A stretch of 64,000 nucleotides of DNA from contig NC_079323.1 of NCBI RefSeq assembly GCF_029931775.1, positions 965,001 to 1,029,000 of the forward strand, given 5' to 3'. The translations under genes were made by a program, and so were the position numbers. This document shows, in pieces, positions 1 through 10,829 of the stretch. Numbering within the stretch: the stretch's first letter is position 1; each line of letters starts with the position of its first letter. The notes beneath the pieces were generated by a model that did no database searches, was not told where the DNA came from, and saw only the letters and a list, made by a program, of their open reading frames with translations. Source of the DNA: Euleptes europaea (lineage: Eukaryota > Chordata > Lepidosauria > Squamata > Sphaerodactylidae).

Positions 1-256
1 TTGCCTCTGTCTCTGTGCTGTATTGTCTGCCCCCCAAGGTCGCATACCTAGGCCTGGGAACTCAGCTCCTGGGAAACTGTATTCATGCGTGTAATCTCCC
101 GCCTTTCCTGCCTTATAATATCTCCCAGCTAGTGAGCCTCTCATAGCTGTCATTTTATTCGTTTGCACTGTATGCCTATTTGATCAGTAAAAGCCATCTG
201 TTTGGACTCTATATGACTTTGTGGTGATTTCTGGTTCTGTGGGCCAAGGGCTGACA
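1..256 (+). mobile_element. Probable 3' part of an LTR from a Gypsy-like/retroviral-type element
   Basis: The segment ends in CTGACA after a stretch typical of LTR ends. It is followed directly, at about 257, by sequence that reads as Penelope-like reverse transcriptase coding sequence. The simplest reading is an LTR inserted into an older Penelope-like copy. The left side is outside the window, so neither the other LTR end nor a target duplication can be checked. It is a fossil fragment and the family assignment is tentative. Confidence 0.3.
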
Positions 257-1311
257 ACCGGAAACCAACTCACACAGATCGCTACTTACACAAAAACTCC
301 AACCACCACCCCCGACAGAAAAGAGGAATAATCAAAACATTAATGGACCGTGCAAGACGGATCTGTGAACCACAGTTTCTCAAGGAAGAAACTAACCATC
401 TAAATCACGCACTGCTAGCAAACGGCTACTCCAAGAATGAAATCAGAAGGGCCATTGAACCAAACAAAAATCAGAAAACTCAAGAAAAACAGTCTCCCAT
501 AGGAAAGGTATTCTTGCCATTTATTAAAGGAGTCACTGATAGGATGGAGAAACTTTTGAAAAAACATAACCTACAAACAGTGTTTAAACCCACCAAGAAA
601 ATACAACAAATGCTACGATCAGCAAAAGACAAAAGAGACCCCCTCACCTCTGCAGGAGTATATCGTATACCTTGCAGCTGTGGAGAAGTTTACATCGGGA
701 CCACAAAACGCAGCATACAAACAAGGATAAAAGAACATGAAAGATACTGCAGACTTGGCCAACCTGAGAAATCAGCAGTGGCTGAACATGGACTGACCCA
801 AACAGGACACAGGGTCTTATTCCAAGACACTGAAAGACTGGACAATTCTACCAACTATTTTGTCAGATTGCACAGAGAAGCCATTGAAATTCATAAACAT
901 CAGCACAACTTTAACAGAAAAGAGGAGAGTTTAAGAATGAATAAGGCTTGGCTTCCTGCCCTGAAAAACCTCCAGACAAAGACAACATTCAACAATAGCC
1001 ATACAGATTAGTTTTGGATTACACACATTAACAGATCACTTCAGGATACAATGGTTCCATATTAACATACCATACCCTCATTAGCACATTATCTTGATAC
1101 TTACAGGACAATACTTTTGCAGGACAATGATTTCAGCTCAAACCCAACCCCTTTCTGACTATATATTACTCTTCCCACACCCTTGACACTGAGAGACACG
1201 TCCTTCAGTGTTACTACTCTGAAGATGCCTGCCACAGTTGCTGGCGAAACGTCAGGAAAGAAAATTCCAAGACCACGGTTACACAGCCCGGATAACCTAC
1301 AAGAACCAATG
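257..1311 (+). mobile_element. Penelope-like retroelement, 3' part (copy A): reverse transcriptase end, GIY-YIG endonuclease and 3' region
   Basis: From about 257 the + strand reads in one frame as the end of a Penelope-type reverse transcriptase (around THTDRYLHKN). It is open from the ATG at 343 to a stop at 1009-1011 and continues into a GIY-YIG nuclease domain. The nuclease signature is clear: GVYRIPCSC, then EVYIGTTKRSIQTRIKEH, with tyrosines, an arginine and a histidine in the usual places. After the stop comes a roughly 300-bp non-coding 3' region with a hammerhead-like core at 1219-1256. Copy B at 23,830-24,491 is nearly identical. This copy lacks the 5' part of the element and loses its last ~40 bp after AAGAACCAATG. 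A LINE of another class is less likely because GIY-YIG nucleases are characteristic of Penelope elements. Confidence 0.85.
1219..1256 (+). ncRNA. Hammerhead-ribozyme-like core in the Penelope-like 3' region (copy A)
   Basis: CTGAAGA is followed by a potential stem II (GCC pairing with GGC), then GAAAC and GTC. This order, CUGANGA then stem II then GAAA, is the hammerhead catalytic core, and hammerheads are known in Penelope-like elements. An upstream ACGTC (about 1198-1202) can pair with the bases after GAAA as stem III, but stem I is weak by eye. Activity is not shown by sequence alone. Confidence 0.5.
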
Positions 1312-1505
1312 GACACATTAGCTTTGGACTTTTGGTACCCTGGCCTCTTTCGGGCTTCTCTTTCTCTCGCTTGTTCCAGAGTGGGGGGATGTGAGCTTTT
1401 TGCAGCACAAACAACCAGGAACCTTAAAGACTAACAACATTTTAGCTGATTTTAGCTGGGGCTGTTTTAACTATTATAGTAAGCTGCCTTGAACCAAGAG
1501 GAGCA

Positions 1506-1673
1506 GGGCCCGTTATATCAGGCGCTGTGGGACACAGGCTGGGCAGATGCTGCTGCTGCCGTCTTGCTTGTGGGCTTCCTAGAGGCCCCTGGTTGGCCGC
1601 CGTGTGAACAGACGGCTGGACTGGAAGGGCCCGGGGTCTGATCCAGCAGGGCCTTTCTTATGTTCTTATGTTT
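1506..1673 (+). mobile_element. 3' end of a CR1/L2-type LINE
   Basis: The block ends with GATCCAGCAGGGC followed by TTCTTATG repeats. The same tail recurs at 4389-4552, 22,183-22,362 and 29,125-29,455 on the + strand and inverted at 54,866-55,290. Repeated ends with short 8-bp tail repeats are typical of CR1/L2-clade LINEs. No coding part is present here. Confidence 0.6.
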
Positions 1674-3084
1674 ATGTATGTAAGAGAAAAGGCGAGATAG
1701 AAATGTTTTAAATAAATTAATAAATGTAATTCATTTTTTTCTAGCGGAAACTTCTGTGGACAAAAGCGGCCTCTCCCACCCGTGGAAGCTGCGGCCAGAA
1801 TAAAAACAGGGACGTGTCGCAGGGCTCCCGTTTATGTTCTCTGCTGTTTCTCATTCTTGCGCACCCTCTCGCTCCTCCCTTGAAAAGCAAATGTCCAGTG
1901 TAAGCTCCTTGGGGGCAGGGGGCTTGCCTCTTGCTGCAGTTACTGTATAAGGGACACCGTCTGCGTCAATGAGGAAAGTGCTCAAGACTTGGCCAAGGAT
2001 TGTAAAGGGTCTGTGAGAAGGGAAGGCACAGGAGGAGTCATAATAAGATCGGCCTAAGTGGTGCCTTCCTCAGTATCATGATATCTCATCAGCTAGCAAG
2101 CTGAAGAGACCCCTCGTCCCTTGCTTGTGAAAAGAGCTGTACCCTGTGGCAGGAAAGGCTGACTGTCAGGGTCCCCAGCTGCCTCTGCTGGAAAGGAAGC
2201 ACACGGCTTCGCTCCTGAATGTCCTTTGCTTGGCTTAGAGGGAGGAAGGAAAGTGGCCACAGGATTGCACCTGCAATCATCCATGCCCCTTGGGGCATCT
2301 ACTAGGCACTGTTGGATACGTAGCTAATTTCTCCTTCCCTAAACCAAAGACCCTGGCAAGATGCACGTTTGGTACATCTGAATATTGGGGGTGGGGTGCA
2401 TCGTTTCGTACACTGAGGAAGCTCTCATCTTCTTCCATTTATTTTACTGTGATTTTAATCTTTTTTTAGACTGGTTCTGAAAAGCCAGCTTCATTTCTCA
2501 CTGCCTTGTTTTCCGCCTGACGGCGTCCAAGGGACCTGCCGGTTAGCGGGGAGGGCGGACGCACCAGGAGGCCTCGGTGGCCACGGGGTTTGTCCCGGCC
2601 CCAAAGGCAGGCAGGTTCTTTCTTTGTTTACTTGCAACTCTTAATAGCCTGGACCTCATTAGTGCCGGCTGGCTGGAGCCACTGGAGAGGGAAGAACAGT
2701 AGCCAAGTAACAAAGCCCCTTGGCGTTTCTCTCATTAGCCAGCTGGTCGCCTTTAGGACTTCTAATTTGACCTCTGGGCTTCGAGTCCAAAAGCAACTTT
2801 TGTGTAACTCTTTGGCTGCAGCAGCAGCAGCAGCAGCAACCTCCAGCATTAGAGTGTGACGCTGCAATGCCTGTGTAAAAAATCATACAGGGGGACTCTG
2901 GCAGGCCCTGAAAGGGGGAGGGGGGCTGAGAATGGCAGAGCATCTCTGAAAGATGCTGACAGCACCTTGGGGGTGGGGACCGTGCCACGACTGACAGCTT
3001 GGATTGGGACCCACAGATCTGTTACTCTTACGGTGGCACATTCCCCTGGCACTGTTGTTAGTGGCCAAAAAAGAGGGTGGGGGG
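1674..3084. other. Unannotated region without a supported gene
   Basis: No long, conserved-looking reading frame, splice pattern or RNA gene is visible. There is a short (CAG)n run near 2817-2838. Around 2600-2870 lies mixed sequence with several homeodomain-like CATTAG/TAATTT cores, which could be regulatory, but this cannot be shown from one sequence. Confidence 0.4.
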
Positions 3085-3540
3085 TACAAAACTTAACGCT
3101 ATAAATAGAATTAAGTACCTAGAAGGTCAAGCAAAAAACAGCTGACAAAGCCAACAATATGATTAAAAGCTAAACTATTAAAAAGTTTTCTGAATACATA
3201 TACGTTTAATACAAGTTAAAACCCAAATGATGCTAATAACTCCTATATGGCCTTGGCAAGAAGCCTTCCAAACACATATACTAAAATAACACTATAGGCA
3301 TAATATACAAAAAGACATACAATTATACGCAAACCATAAACAATCACATATAGACCATACACGTTTTGGTGTATTTGCCTTCTTCAGTGGTCTAAAAGAG
3401 ACCAGCACACCAGACTAAATTATATAAATCTTTGTGACTTTGGGGCCTCGTACTAGCAAGTTCTCAATAAATATAGAGCTTCTTAGTCTGTTAAAGGCAC
3501 TCTTACAAGTAAAGCTTACAGCCTTTCCAAATCACACAGT
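3085..3540 (-). mobile_element. Old AT-rich repeat with a hammerhead-like core on the - strand
   Basis: On the - strand 3360-3387 reads CTGAAGA, a short AGGC...GCC-like stem region and AAAACGTG, resembling the 3' regions of Penelope-like elements. The rest of the block is AT-rich with no readable protein. It is probably an old Penelope-like 3' region, but the core is degenerate and the boundaries are approximate. Confidence 0.35.
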
Positions 3541-3730
3541 CACAAAGTGATATCATAGAGTTGGAAGGGACCACCAGGGTCATCTAGTCCAACCCCCTGC
3601 ACAATGCAGGAATTACACAACTACCTCCCCCACACACACTCCCAGTGGCCCCTACTCCATGCCCAGAAGATGGCCAAGATGCCCTCCCTCTCATCATCTG
3701 CCTGAGGTCATAGAATCAGCATTGCTGCAG
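3541..3730 (-). mobile_element. CR1 LINE 3' end fragment
   Basis: It contains GACCACCAGGGTCATCTAG and the CCCCCTGCACAATGCAGG block. Both occur in reverse complement at the end of the better preserved + strand CR1 copy at 15,536-16,175. Confidence 0.75.
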
Positions 3731-4388
3731 AAAGTCTGAAGTGATTATCAAGTGTAGGATTCTATGGCGTGTTAGATTTTTTCTAAATACACAATGAAGG
3801 GGTGATGTTGTTGTTAGTGGAACAGGTCCATGAGATGAAACGCCATTATCCTAACTGCATTTATTTGTAATTTCTTTGCGTTCATTTCAACTGAATTTGC
3901 TGACAAGTCAGTGTGCTTAAGAGAGGGCTGTAATATCCCCCCACCTGCTCTCGAGAGAGAGTGCCAATGACAAGAGCCCAGTTCACATGTTAAAGCAACC
4001 ACCTGTATAACCTGCATGTACGTGTGTACACCAGTTTGTAATAAAGAGCTAATGCGTGTTCACTTTGCAAAGGAAACGAGGGACCAGTACCTGGATGAGC
4101 ATGGGGTTTAAACCACACATTCAGCTGTACATGCATTCAGTATAACATGAGAATTACTCAATGCATGAATTTTAAAGATCAAGTGCACAGTGTATACTGA
4201 TGGTACCGGCATCTACTGTGCCTTGTGAACAGAACAGCTTGTTCCTGTGAATGCAGGAAATACAAAGCAAATGACGTGGCAGCAGTTGTCAAAAGGCAGA
4301 AGCAAGGTTGCAGGTCACACAGAACACTTCTTCAGATTTGGATGTTTAGACCAAAAGAAGGGGGGGTACACCTTGCTTTACCAGTATC
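3731..4388. other. Unannotated AT-rich region
   Basis: I see no gene, no clear repeat family and no conserved frame here; only short, shadow-like open frames are present. Confidence 0.4.
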
Positions 4389-4711
4389 AGATGAGCATGC
4401 CAAATATATTAGGTGCTGTGGGACACAGGCAGGATAATGCTGCTGCAGTCGTTGGGGGCTTCCTGGAGGCACCTGGTTGGCCACTGTGTGAACAGACTGC
4501 TGGACTTGAGGGGTCTGGGTCTGATCCAGCAGGGCTTTTCTTATGTTCTTAAGGCTTTAATAGGGGAGTGGACATATTCATGGAGGAGAGGGCTATCCAC
4601 AGCTTCTAGTCAAAATGGATACTAGTCATGATGCATACCCATTCTCTCCAGTATCCGAGGATGTAATAGCGGGAGGTCTCCAGCTACTACCTGGAGGTTG
4701 GCAACCCTAAT
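4389..4711 (+). mobile_element. CR1/L2-type LINE 3' end, start of a second copy, and a MITE end
   Basis: 4389-4552 matches the repeated LINE tail ending in GATCCAGCAGGGC. It is followed at about 4555-4650 by the segment that normally precedes this tail (compare 29,185-29,285), so a second copy begins directly after the first. That copy is cut by about 60 bp of the TTGGCAACCCT-ended MITE at 4650-4711. Confidence 0.5.
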
Positions 4712-4865
4712 GATAAGTCTGGACATATTTACTGTCCCAACACTGTGTGGGGGGGGTGTGTGGAAGGACTTTGAAAACACATGGAGGGGGGAGGGCCAAG
4801 CTAATACAGCAGATGCCAATTAAAAGTACAAAGTCAAAAGCAAAGGAAAAAATAGTTATAAAAGG

Positions 4866-4986
4866 TTCTTGTAGGTTATCCAGGCTGTGTAACCGTGGTC
4901 TTGGAATTTTCTTTTTTTTTTTTTTTTGGTTACACAGCCCGGATAACCTACAAGAACCAATGAACTCTGACCGTGAAAGCCTTTGA
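4866..4986. mobile_element. Palindromic Penelope-like 3' end insertion with target-site duplication
   Basis: The left arm (about 4866-4912) is the reverse complement of the last part of the Penelope-like 3' region. A T-rich spacer (about 4913-4927) follows, then the right arm (4928-4986) carries the same terminal region in + orientation through GTGAAAGCCTTTGA. The direct repeat GTTATAAAAGG lies at 4855-4865 and 4987-4997, so the palindrome inserted as one unit. It carries no protein-coding part. Confidence 0.75.
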
Positions 4987-5530
4987 GTTATAAAAGGTGT
5001 TCTAAAATCAACACTTTTGTAAAAGAAAAAACAACAAAAATAATTCATTTGGCAACTTGACTATTAGCACATTTTTAGCATCATCTAAGCAGAGTTACAC
5101 ACTTGTAAGTCCATGGGGTAGAAGGGTGTGAGTCTGCTTAGGATGGCATTCCTATGATATGGCAGCATCCCATTTCCTAGGCAAAACATGTTTTTAAGCA
5201 ATTCGGTTTTGCATTTGGAACCAGAAAGGACGCAGCAACCCGTGAGACCACAGCGCCACCTGGTGGAGCTTTGAAACACAATAGTTATTTTAAAATATGC
5301 AGAAACCAGGTTAATAAATGGAAAGACGACGAACATCATACAATGAGCAGTTTTGAACACCAAATTCAGATATACAATCAGATGGACAGGGCAAAAATTA
5401 TTATAGCAGACTTCTAAGACTAGCCCGAGTTCGCATGGAATGTTTCTGATCTTCTAAGAGGTCAGGGTTGTTCTCATGGCCCTTCCTCTGGAGGCCCTGT
5501 TGGCTATTTTCTGCTCCTGCCAAACCATTT

Positions 5531-5586
5531 GTTTGTTTGTTTGTTTGGTTGGTTGGTTGGTTGGTTGGTTGGTTATTTATTTATTT
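5531..5586. repeat. Tetranucleotide microsatellite (TTTG/TTGG/TTTA)
   Basis: Consecutive GTTT, GGTT and ATTT tetranucleotide runs are directly visible. They abut a LINE-type 3' end (about 5587-5690) containing AACATAAGAACATAAGA. Confidence 0.85.
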
Positions 5587-5690
5587 GAAGCATTTATTAG
5601 CCATCTTTCTTCCTAGCAGAATTCAAGGAGGTTTACAATATAAATAAGAACATAAGAACATAAGAAAAGCCATGCTGGTTCAGATCAAAG

Positions 5691-6119
5691 GTAAAACAAC
5701 AATTATGAAAACACACAAAAGATCACCATTTAAAAACTCCAACTGGGTGTCCTAAGCCACTGTTCCACCTGCATGTGGGCCTGCAGGGCATCTTACAATA
5801 AATATAATTATGATTGCCAAAAAAAATGGAATAGTGACTTATGAAGGCATTGGGGGTAGGCAACGTTGTAAAATATACCCTCTCCCCAGTTCTCTTGCTC
5901 TTGTTGGTTATGAGGGGGGGAAAAACCCCCCCATAATGTACTCCCCAGCAACCAGGGTCGTGGAGCTCCAGGTGTTTATCCCTAGTGGTGACCTCAATGG
6001 GGTATACCCCAAATGGTACACTGTGCATAATGAAGACATAGAAATATCCAACAGTTCTGGCAATCCTTAATTACAGAATATGTTTTAGTTTTATTTTTTT
6101 ATTTATATCTTGCCGTCCA
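5691..6119. other. Unannotated region
   Basis: No gene is supported. A MITE fragment begins at about 6120. Confidence 0.4.
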
Positions 6120-6335
6120 TTCCAGCCAAAGCCTCATTGAAGTCCCTCCCCTCCCCAAACCCTGCCCTTCCTAGCTCCACCCCCAATATCTCCAGGTATT
6201 TCCAAGCCCAGAGCTGGCAACCCCCAAAACCCTCCTGGCTTCAGCCCAAGGTACCTCAAGGGCCACCTCTGGCCGAATAACCCTGGCCAGTGCTTGGGAT
6301 CAGTGGCTTTGCCCTGATCCATGAGCTTCAGCAAT

Positions 6336-6552
6336 AGGGTTGCCAGCTCTGGGTTGGGAAATACCTGGAGATTTTGGGGGTGGAGCCTGAGGAGGGTGGG
6401 GTTCGGCTAGGGGAGACACTTCAGTGGGATATAATGCCATAGAGTCCACCTTCCAAAGCAGCCATTTTCTCCAGGTGAACTGATCTCTATCACCTGGAAA
6501 TCAGATGTAATAGCGGGAGATCTCCAGCCACAACCTGGAGGTTGGCAACCCT
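6336..6552 (+). mobile_element. MITE with AGGGTTGCCA / TGGCAACCCT-like terminal inverted repeats, full copy
   Basis: The element begins AGGGTTGCCAGC and ends GGTTGGCAACCCT, giving short terminal inverted repeats flanked by T and A. Inside are the recurrent CTGGAGAT, GCCATAGAGTC and GATCTCCAGCC blocks. Further copies or fragments lie near 4650, 6120, 8063, 16,577, 21,674, 49,389, 51,495, 52,216, 52,777, 54,709, 57,054, 58,960 and 61,292. It codes for nothing. The superfamily is not certain. Confidence 0.7.
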
Positions 6553-8062
6553 ACTCATTGGCCAAGGGACGACCCATGCACATGAGGAACAGGGTTTTCT
6601 AAGCTGTGGGTCCCAGGCGTTGGAACTCTCTGCTCCAAAATAGGGTTCCCAACAATTTGGAGGGGGAAATGCCCTGTCCCTTTAACAGAGGTTTAATGAG
6701 ATGACATTTACCAGGTGATGTTTACCTTCATGCCATGAAAAGCTTCACCTGCCCATTTTCACACAGTAAGCCTCTATAAAAGAGGCAGGACATTTTTAAA
6801 TCTAAGTTGTTGGCAACCCTACACATGATTCCTCTGCTGCCATGAGCCTTTTTCTTCTAGGGGGCAGCTGGAGTAGGGCACGTTTCATCTCTCTATCACC
6901 CCTGTTGGGCTTTTTAAATTTTATTTCTTTTTTAATTTGGCATTTTCATAAACAGCTTGGCCTTGTATGAGCCTCACAGAGTGCTACGTGGCAGTTGATA
7001 GGTCAGATGGCAGGGGAAATCTACTATCAGAAAAATTAAGCTGAGTGGATCTGGGAGCACAAGGTTGGGGGGCAAACGGAGAGGGGTGCGCGGGAGATCC
7101 AGGCATACACCCAATTCTCTGTGGGACCTGTATGTGTGAACTGACCCTTTGCTTTTCACAGATTTCCTCATGTCCTTTGAAACATTTGGCTCTCAGCAGA
7201 TACCTTTTCCAACAGGTCCGAGGCATACATGCCAGCAGTGGAAAAGTACACTGGGACAGCTGCCTGCATCATTGCTAAAGAAAGAAATCTTTCAGCAGAG
7301 CCTAGCAGAGATCTGGGACCTAGCTTTGGATTTATCCCCAGAAAATGCAGAGCCAAATTTCCATGTTCAAAAGATCATTCCAAATAATGGAGCCCTGAGA
7401 ATCAAATGGTACCATGAACCATGAGTTTAAGCCAGAGGAGAAAGAGGCCTGACTCTAGTGTAGCCATTAGGGCAGGTAAGCTCAGTCCTATGCAAACTTC
7501 AAAGAGATGAGACTGTGCCAGGTTGCCCTCGGGAAAGAAAGGAAAGTTTCTTCTCTCTAGATGTCCGGCAGCAACTTCAGGTCCGGAGGGGCAGAGGCTG
7601 CTGGCGGACTCGGCTCAGAGGAAAATCAGCGCCCGCCTGGGGAGGGGAAATGGCCACTGTTGCACCTGCCGCCTAATTGAGCCAGCTGCGTCCTAATTAC
7701 TGACCAGCTCGTTAACTCTAATGGCCCTCCCGGGTCCTCGCGGCACCCCGAGGCAGGGAGGGAGCCCAGCGGAGAAGGGAAATGGCAGCAAGTTTAGAGA
7801 CTTCTAACTTTGTCAAGTTCTGAGGTCAAGCAGGTGAAAATAAACTCTGAGCTCTTTTGTTGTGCTGGAAAACAATGTTTTACGTGTGTCAAAATGTCAA
7901 CAGTGTAGGAAATAGTGAAGAGTAGCTTGAAGTAAGGAACTGGTGGGAAGCCTCGTGTGCAGAAAGGTGTCCATCCCGTGCTTGCTTCTAGTTATACCAG
8001 TTCTTGTAAGTCAGATGACCACACGCAGAATCACATGACACACGTAGGCCAGCTGCTAGGTG
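6553..8062. other. Unannotated region with a GC-rich island and clustered homeodomain-like motifs
   Basis: No gene is supported. From about 7560 to 7830 the composition becomes GC-rich and contains TAATTG (7674), TAATTA (7693) and CTAATGG (7719) followed by TCCCGGG (7728-7734). Such a cluster near an olfactory receptor locus could be an enhancer; see the finding. Confidence 0.35.
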
Positions 8063-8176
8063 GACTCTATGGGATTATATCCCATTGAAGTCCCTCCCCT
8101 CTCCAAACCCCGCCCTCCTCCGATTCCACCCCAGAATCTCCAGGTATTTCCCAACCTGGAGCTGGCAACCCTACCT
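8063..8176 (-). mobile_element. MITE fragment (TGGCAACCCT family)
   Basis: It contains GGCTCCACC-like, ATCTCCAGGTATTTCC and GCTGGCAACCCT blocks matching the reverse complement of the full copy at 6336-6552. Confidence 0.6.
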
Positions 8177-8189
8177 GCACCTTTTGGCA

Positions 8190-8700
8190 TCTCTCGTCAT
8201 GGAATTATATGGTTTGGGGTAGTACCACAGACCAACCTGACTCAGCTGTCAAGGAGAAATAGCCCTGGGTATCATCTGCATACTGGTGGCCTCTTCCTCC
8301 AAGTCCCCTGATTATCTCTCCCGGTAGTTTCATGTTAAACAGCATGGCTGACAGGATGGAACCCTGCAGGACCCCATAGTGGAAATGCCATGGGGCAGAG
8401 GAGCAGGTTCCCCACACCACCTTTGGGAATTGGTCACCCAAGTTAACAGTGGAACCATTGCTAACAATGATTGACAGTGGGGCCCCCACTCCCAAGACAG
8501 ACAGCCTTTCCAAACAGGTACTCCTGGTTGCTGAGAGGTTCAGGAGAGTCAACAGGGATGAACTCGACTCTGCCAATCCTGGAAAGATTTTCAGTTAGGG
8601 TGATCAAGACTATTTCCACTTCAAAGCCAGGCCTACGTATGGATTGGAAGGGATCAAGACATTCTGTCTCCCCCAAGACGATCCAGCCAACACCAAGCTG
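8190..8700 (-). mobile_element. LINE reverse transcriptase fragment
   Basis: The - strand reads GVLQGSILSAMLFN, then GEIIRGLG and HQYADDTQ. This is the catalytic palm of a non-LTR reverse transcriptase, with the YADD motif preserved. The fragment is about 500 bp and has no complete frame. The sequence fits the CR1/L2 group, but I cannot assign a clade firmly. Confidence 0.7.
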
Positions 8701-9625
8701 ATACAGGTGACAGTGGAGAAAAGCATTTTATTTGGAGGTTTGGGCTTGATAACAGCTCCACGTTGAGTTTTAAAAGTTTTTTTTCCTGTTTCCAAGCTGA
8801 AGATGGGCAAGAAGAGGGAAGTCAGTTTCTTTTAAACCGCATCAAGCTCCGACCATCAAAGCTTTGGAAATGCTGATGGCCTTCCTGGCCAGAGCCAATG
8901 AAATGGTCAAGGTCACACCTTATCTGAGAATCAGATACTTAGAAGAGACAGAAGAGACTTGAGGGTACCAGGGGCTAGAATGTATCTTCCTGGAGGTGTC
9001 AGGAAAGGGTTCTTTGACCCACATGGGGGTGAATATAGAGAGAGTAAAATCCCTTGGCACAGAGGTAGAGGGGGCCCCTTTTACAGGTCCATCTCAGCTG
9101 ATTACATCTAGAGGAAGGGGCTCTCATAACTGAGCTCTGTCTTGATGGTCACGGGGAGCAGGCAAAGGGCCATCTAGACAAAGTTTCCCAGGTAATGAGA
9201 AGCTTTTAGAGCTCTATAACTTCAAAGTCAAAAAGCCTGCCTTAGAATAAGATCAGCTAGGGCACGTTCAGAGCATGGGGCAGAGGAATTGCATGTTTAC
9301 ACTTTTCACTTGTATTATTTGCTCAAGTCCATTGCGTAGAGAGTATGTATGTGGACATTTTGCTTATAATAAATTATTTATTATTTTTAGTGCTGGTAGT
9401 TGTTCTCTGTATTGCATAGACCTCCATGTTTGAACACATTATTCAAATCCAGTACCAGGGGAGGGAGGCAGTCAGTTGCTAAATCACCATTTCCCCAGGA
9501 GTACGTAAGTGTGGCAAGCCATTGCTGTGGTTGCCAGTTGCTGCACAGTAGGAGAGGTAGGCACTAGGCAGAGCCTTAGAGCAGCAGTGTAGAAGGGAAG
9601 CTGGGAATACTGGCCCTAGCAGCGA
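8701..9625. other. Unannotated region
   Basis: No supported gene, RNA or recognisable repeat. Moderately AT-rich intergenic sequence. Confidence 0.4.
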
Positions 9626-9629
9626 GTGA

Positions 9630-9935
9630 AAGTCATTACAGTGCATGTAAGTGTGCTAAGTGCCATCAAGTTGCTTCTGACTCATGGCAACCATGTGAAT
9701 CAATGTCCTCAAAACGTCCTATCTTTAACAGCCTGGCTCAGGTTTTGCAAACAGAGGGCCGTGGCTTCCTTGATTGAGTCACTCCATCTTCTGTTGGGTT
9801 TTCCTCTTTTCCTGCTGCCTTCCACTTTTCCTAGCATGATTGTCTTTTCCAGTGACGCTTGTCTTCTCAGAATGTGACCAAAATACGATAGCCTCCGTTA
9901 GTCATTTTAGCTTCTAGGGAGAGTTCAGGCTTGGT
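9630..9935 (-). mobile_element. BovB (RTE) LINE 3' end fragment
   Basis: The - strand carries the end of an RTE-type ORF and the tail that reads TGGCAACTTGATGGC-like in + sense of the element. A parallel copy at 10,830-11,095 reads FGHIMRRQESLEKLKAAGK, close to the BovB C-terminal FGHVMRREDSLEK region. Confidence 0.65.
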
Positions 9936-10479
9936 TTGATCTAGAACTCACTGATTTGTCTTTTTGGCGGTCCATGGTATCCATAAAACATTTCTCCAAC
10001 ACCACATTTGAAAGGAATCAACTTTCTTCCTGTCCGCTTTCTTTATTGACAGACATTCATACCCATATGTAGAGATGGGGAATAGTACAGTATGAATGAT
10101 CTTGATCTTGAGCTAGCCAGTAGGGATTGCCCTTTCGGCAGCTGGTCAAGGGGCTTTCTGTGAGGGCATCTATGCTGTGGTGTCATGCCACAGTCCCAAG
10201 GGGGAAAAGAGCCACTGCCACCCCGGTGACTAATTGCCACAGCTGCCTTTGGCATTGACAGCCCGCAAGAGGATCCCAGTCGGGCTGGGTGCTCCACCGA
10301 GAACATTAACTTGTTTAACACCAATAAGTACCAGTCTGTTTCAACATTCAGATTGCAACTGGACTTTGCTGGACAGACCTCTCTCCCTGGCTCCCCTGCC
10401 TCTCCACTATCACGGTGAGCAAAACTCTTCCGATAAGATTACTCCATCCTCACTGGGTCTTCCCTTGCAGTATTTTGCT

Positions 10480-10557
10480 CACAAGGAGCAGCCATTTCTC
10501 TGCGTGCAGACAGACATTCAGGAATGATGCTGGTCCTTCAGGGTCTTCTGAATCTTG
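10480..10557 (+). other. Candidate non-coding 5' exon of the first olfactory receptor gene
   Basis: This block ends TTCTGAATCTTG followed by GTGAGC, a good splice donor. A clearly related block with the same donor occurs at 17,030-17,095, upstream of the second receptor. Olfactory receptor genes usually have one or more untranslated 5' exons spliced to an intronless coding exon, so this fits such an exon about 1.7 kb before the coding start. The 5' boundary is not determined and it could be a diverged repeat instead. Confidence 0.4.
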
Positions 10558-10829
10558 GTGAGCAATGCTGTTATTTCTTTTCCCAACTGCTATAAACCCA
10601 AATGAAGGCAATGAGGGTGCCGATTCGGAACAATTGTTTGTGTGAGTGATGAGAATGCATTTATGAGATGTTCTGCAGCAGCAGCAACGGTAGAACCAGC
10701 AATGGTTAAAACACACCCACGCTAAAATTCAGTCTTATGCAGAATGTCTGTTCTGTGGCAGTATCTGAGACTAGACTCCATGTGAAATGTCGGCACTGCG
10801 ACCCAGTATCAAATGGATGAATGGCCAGT

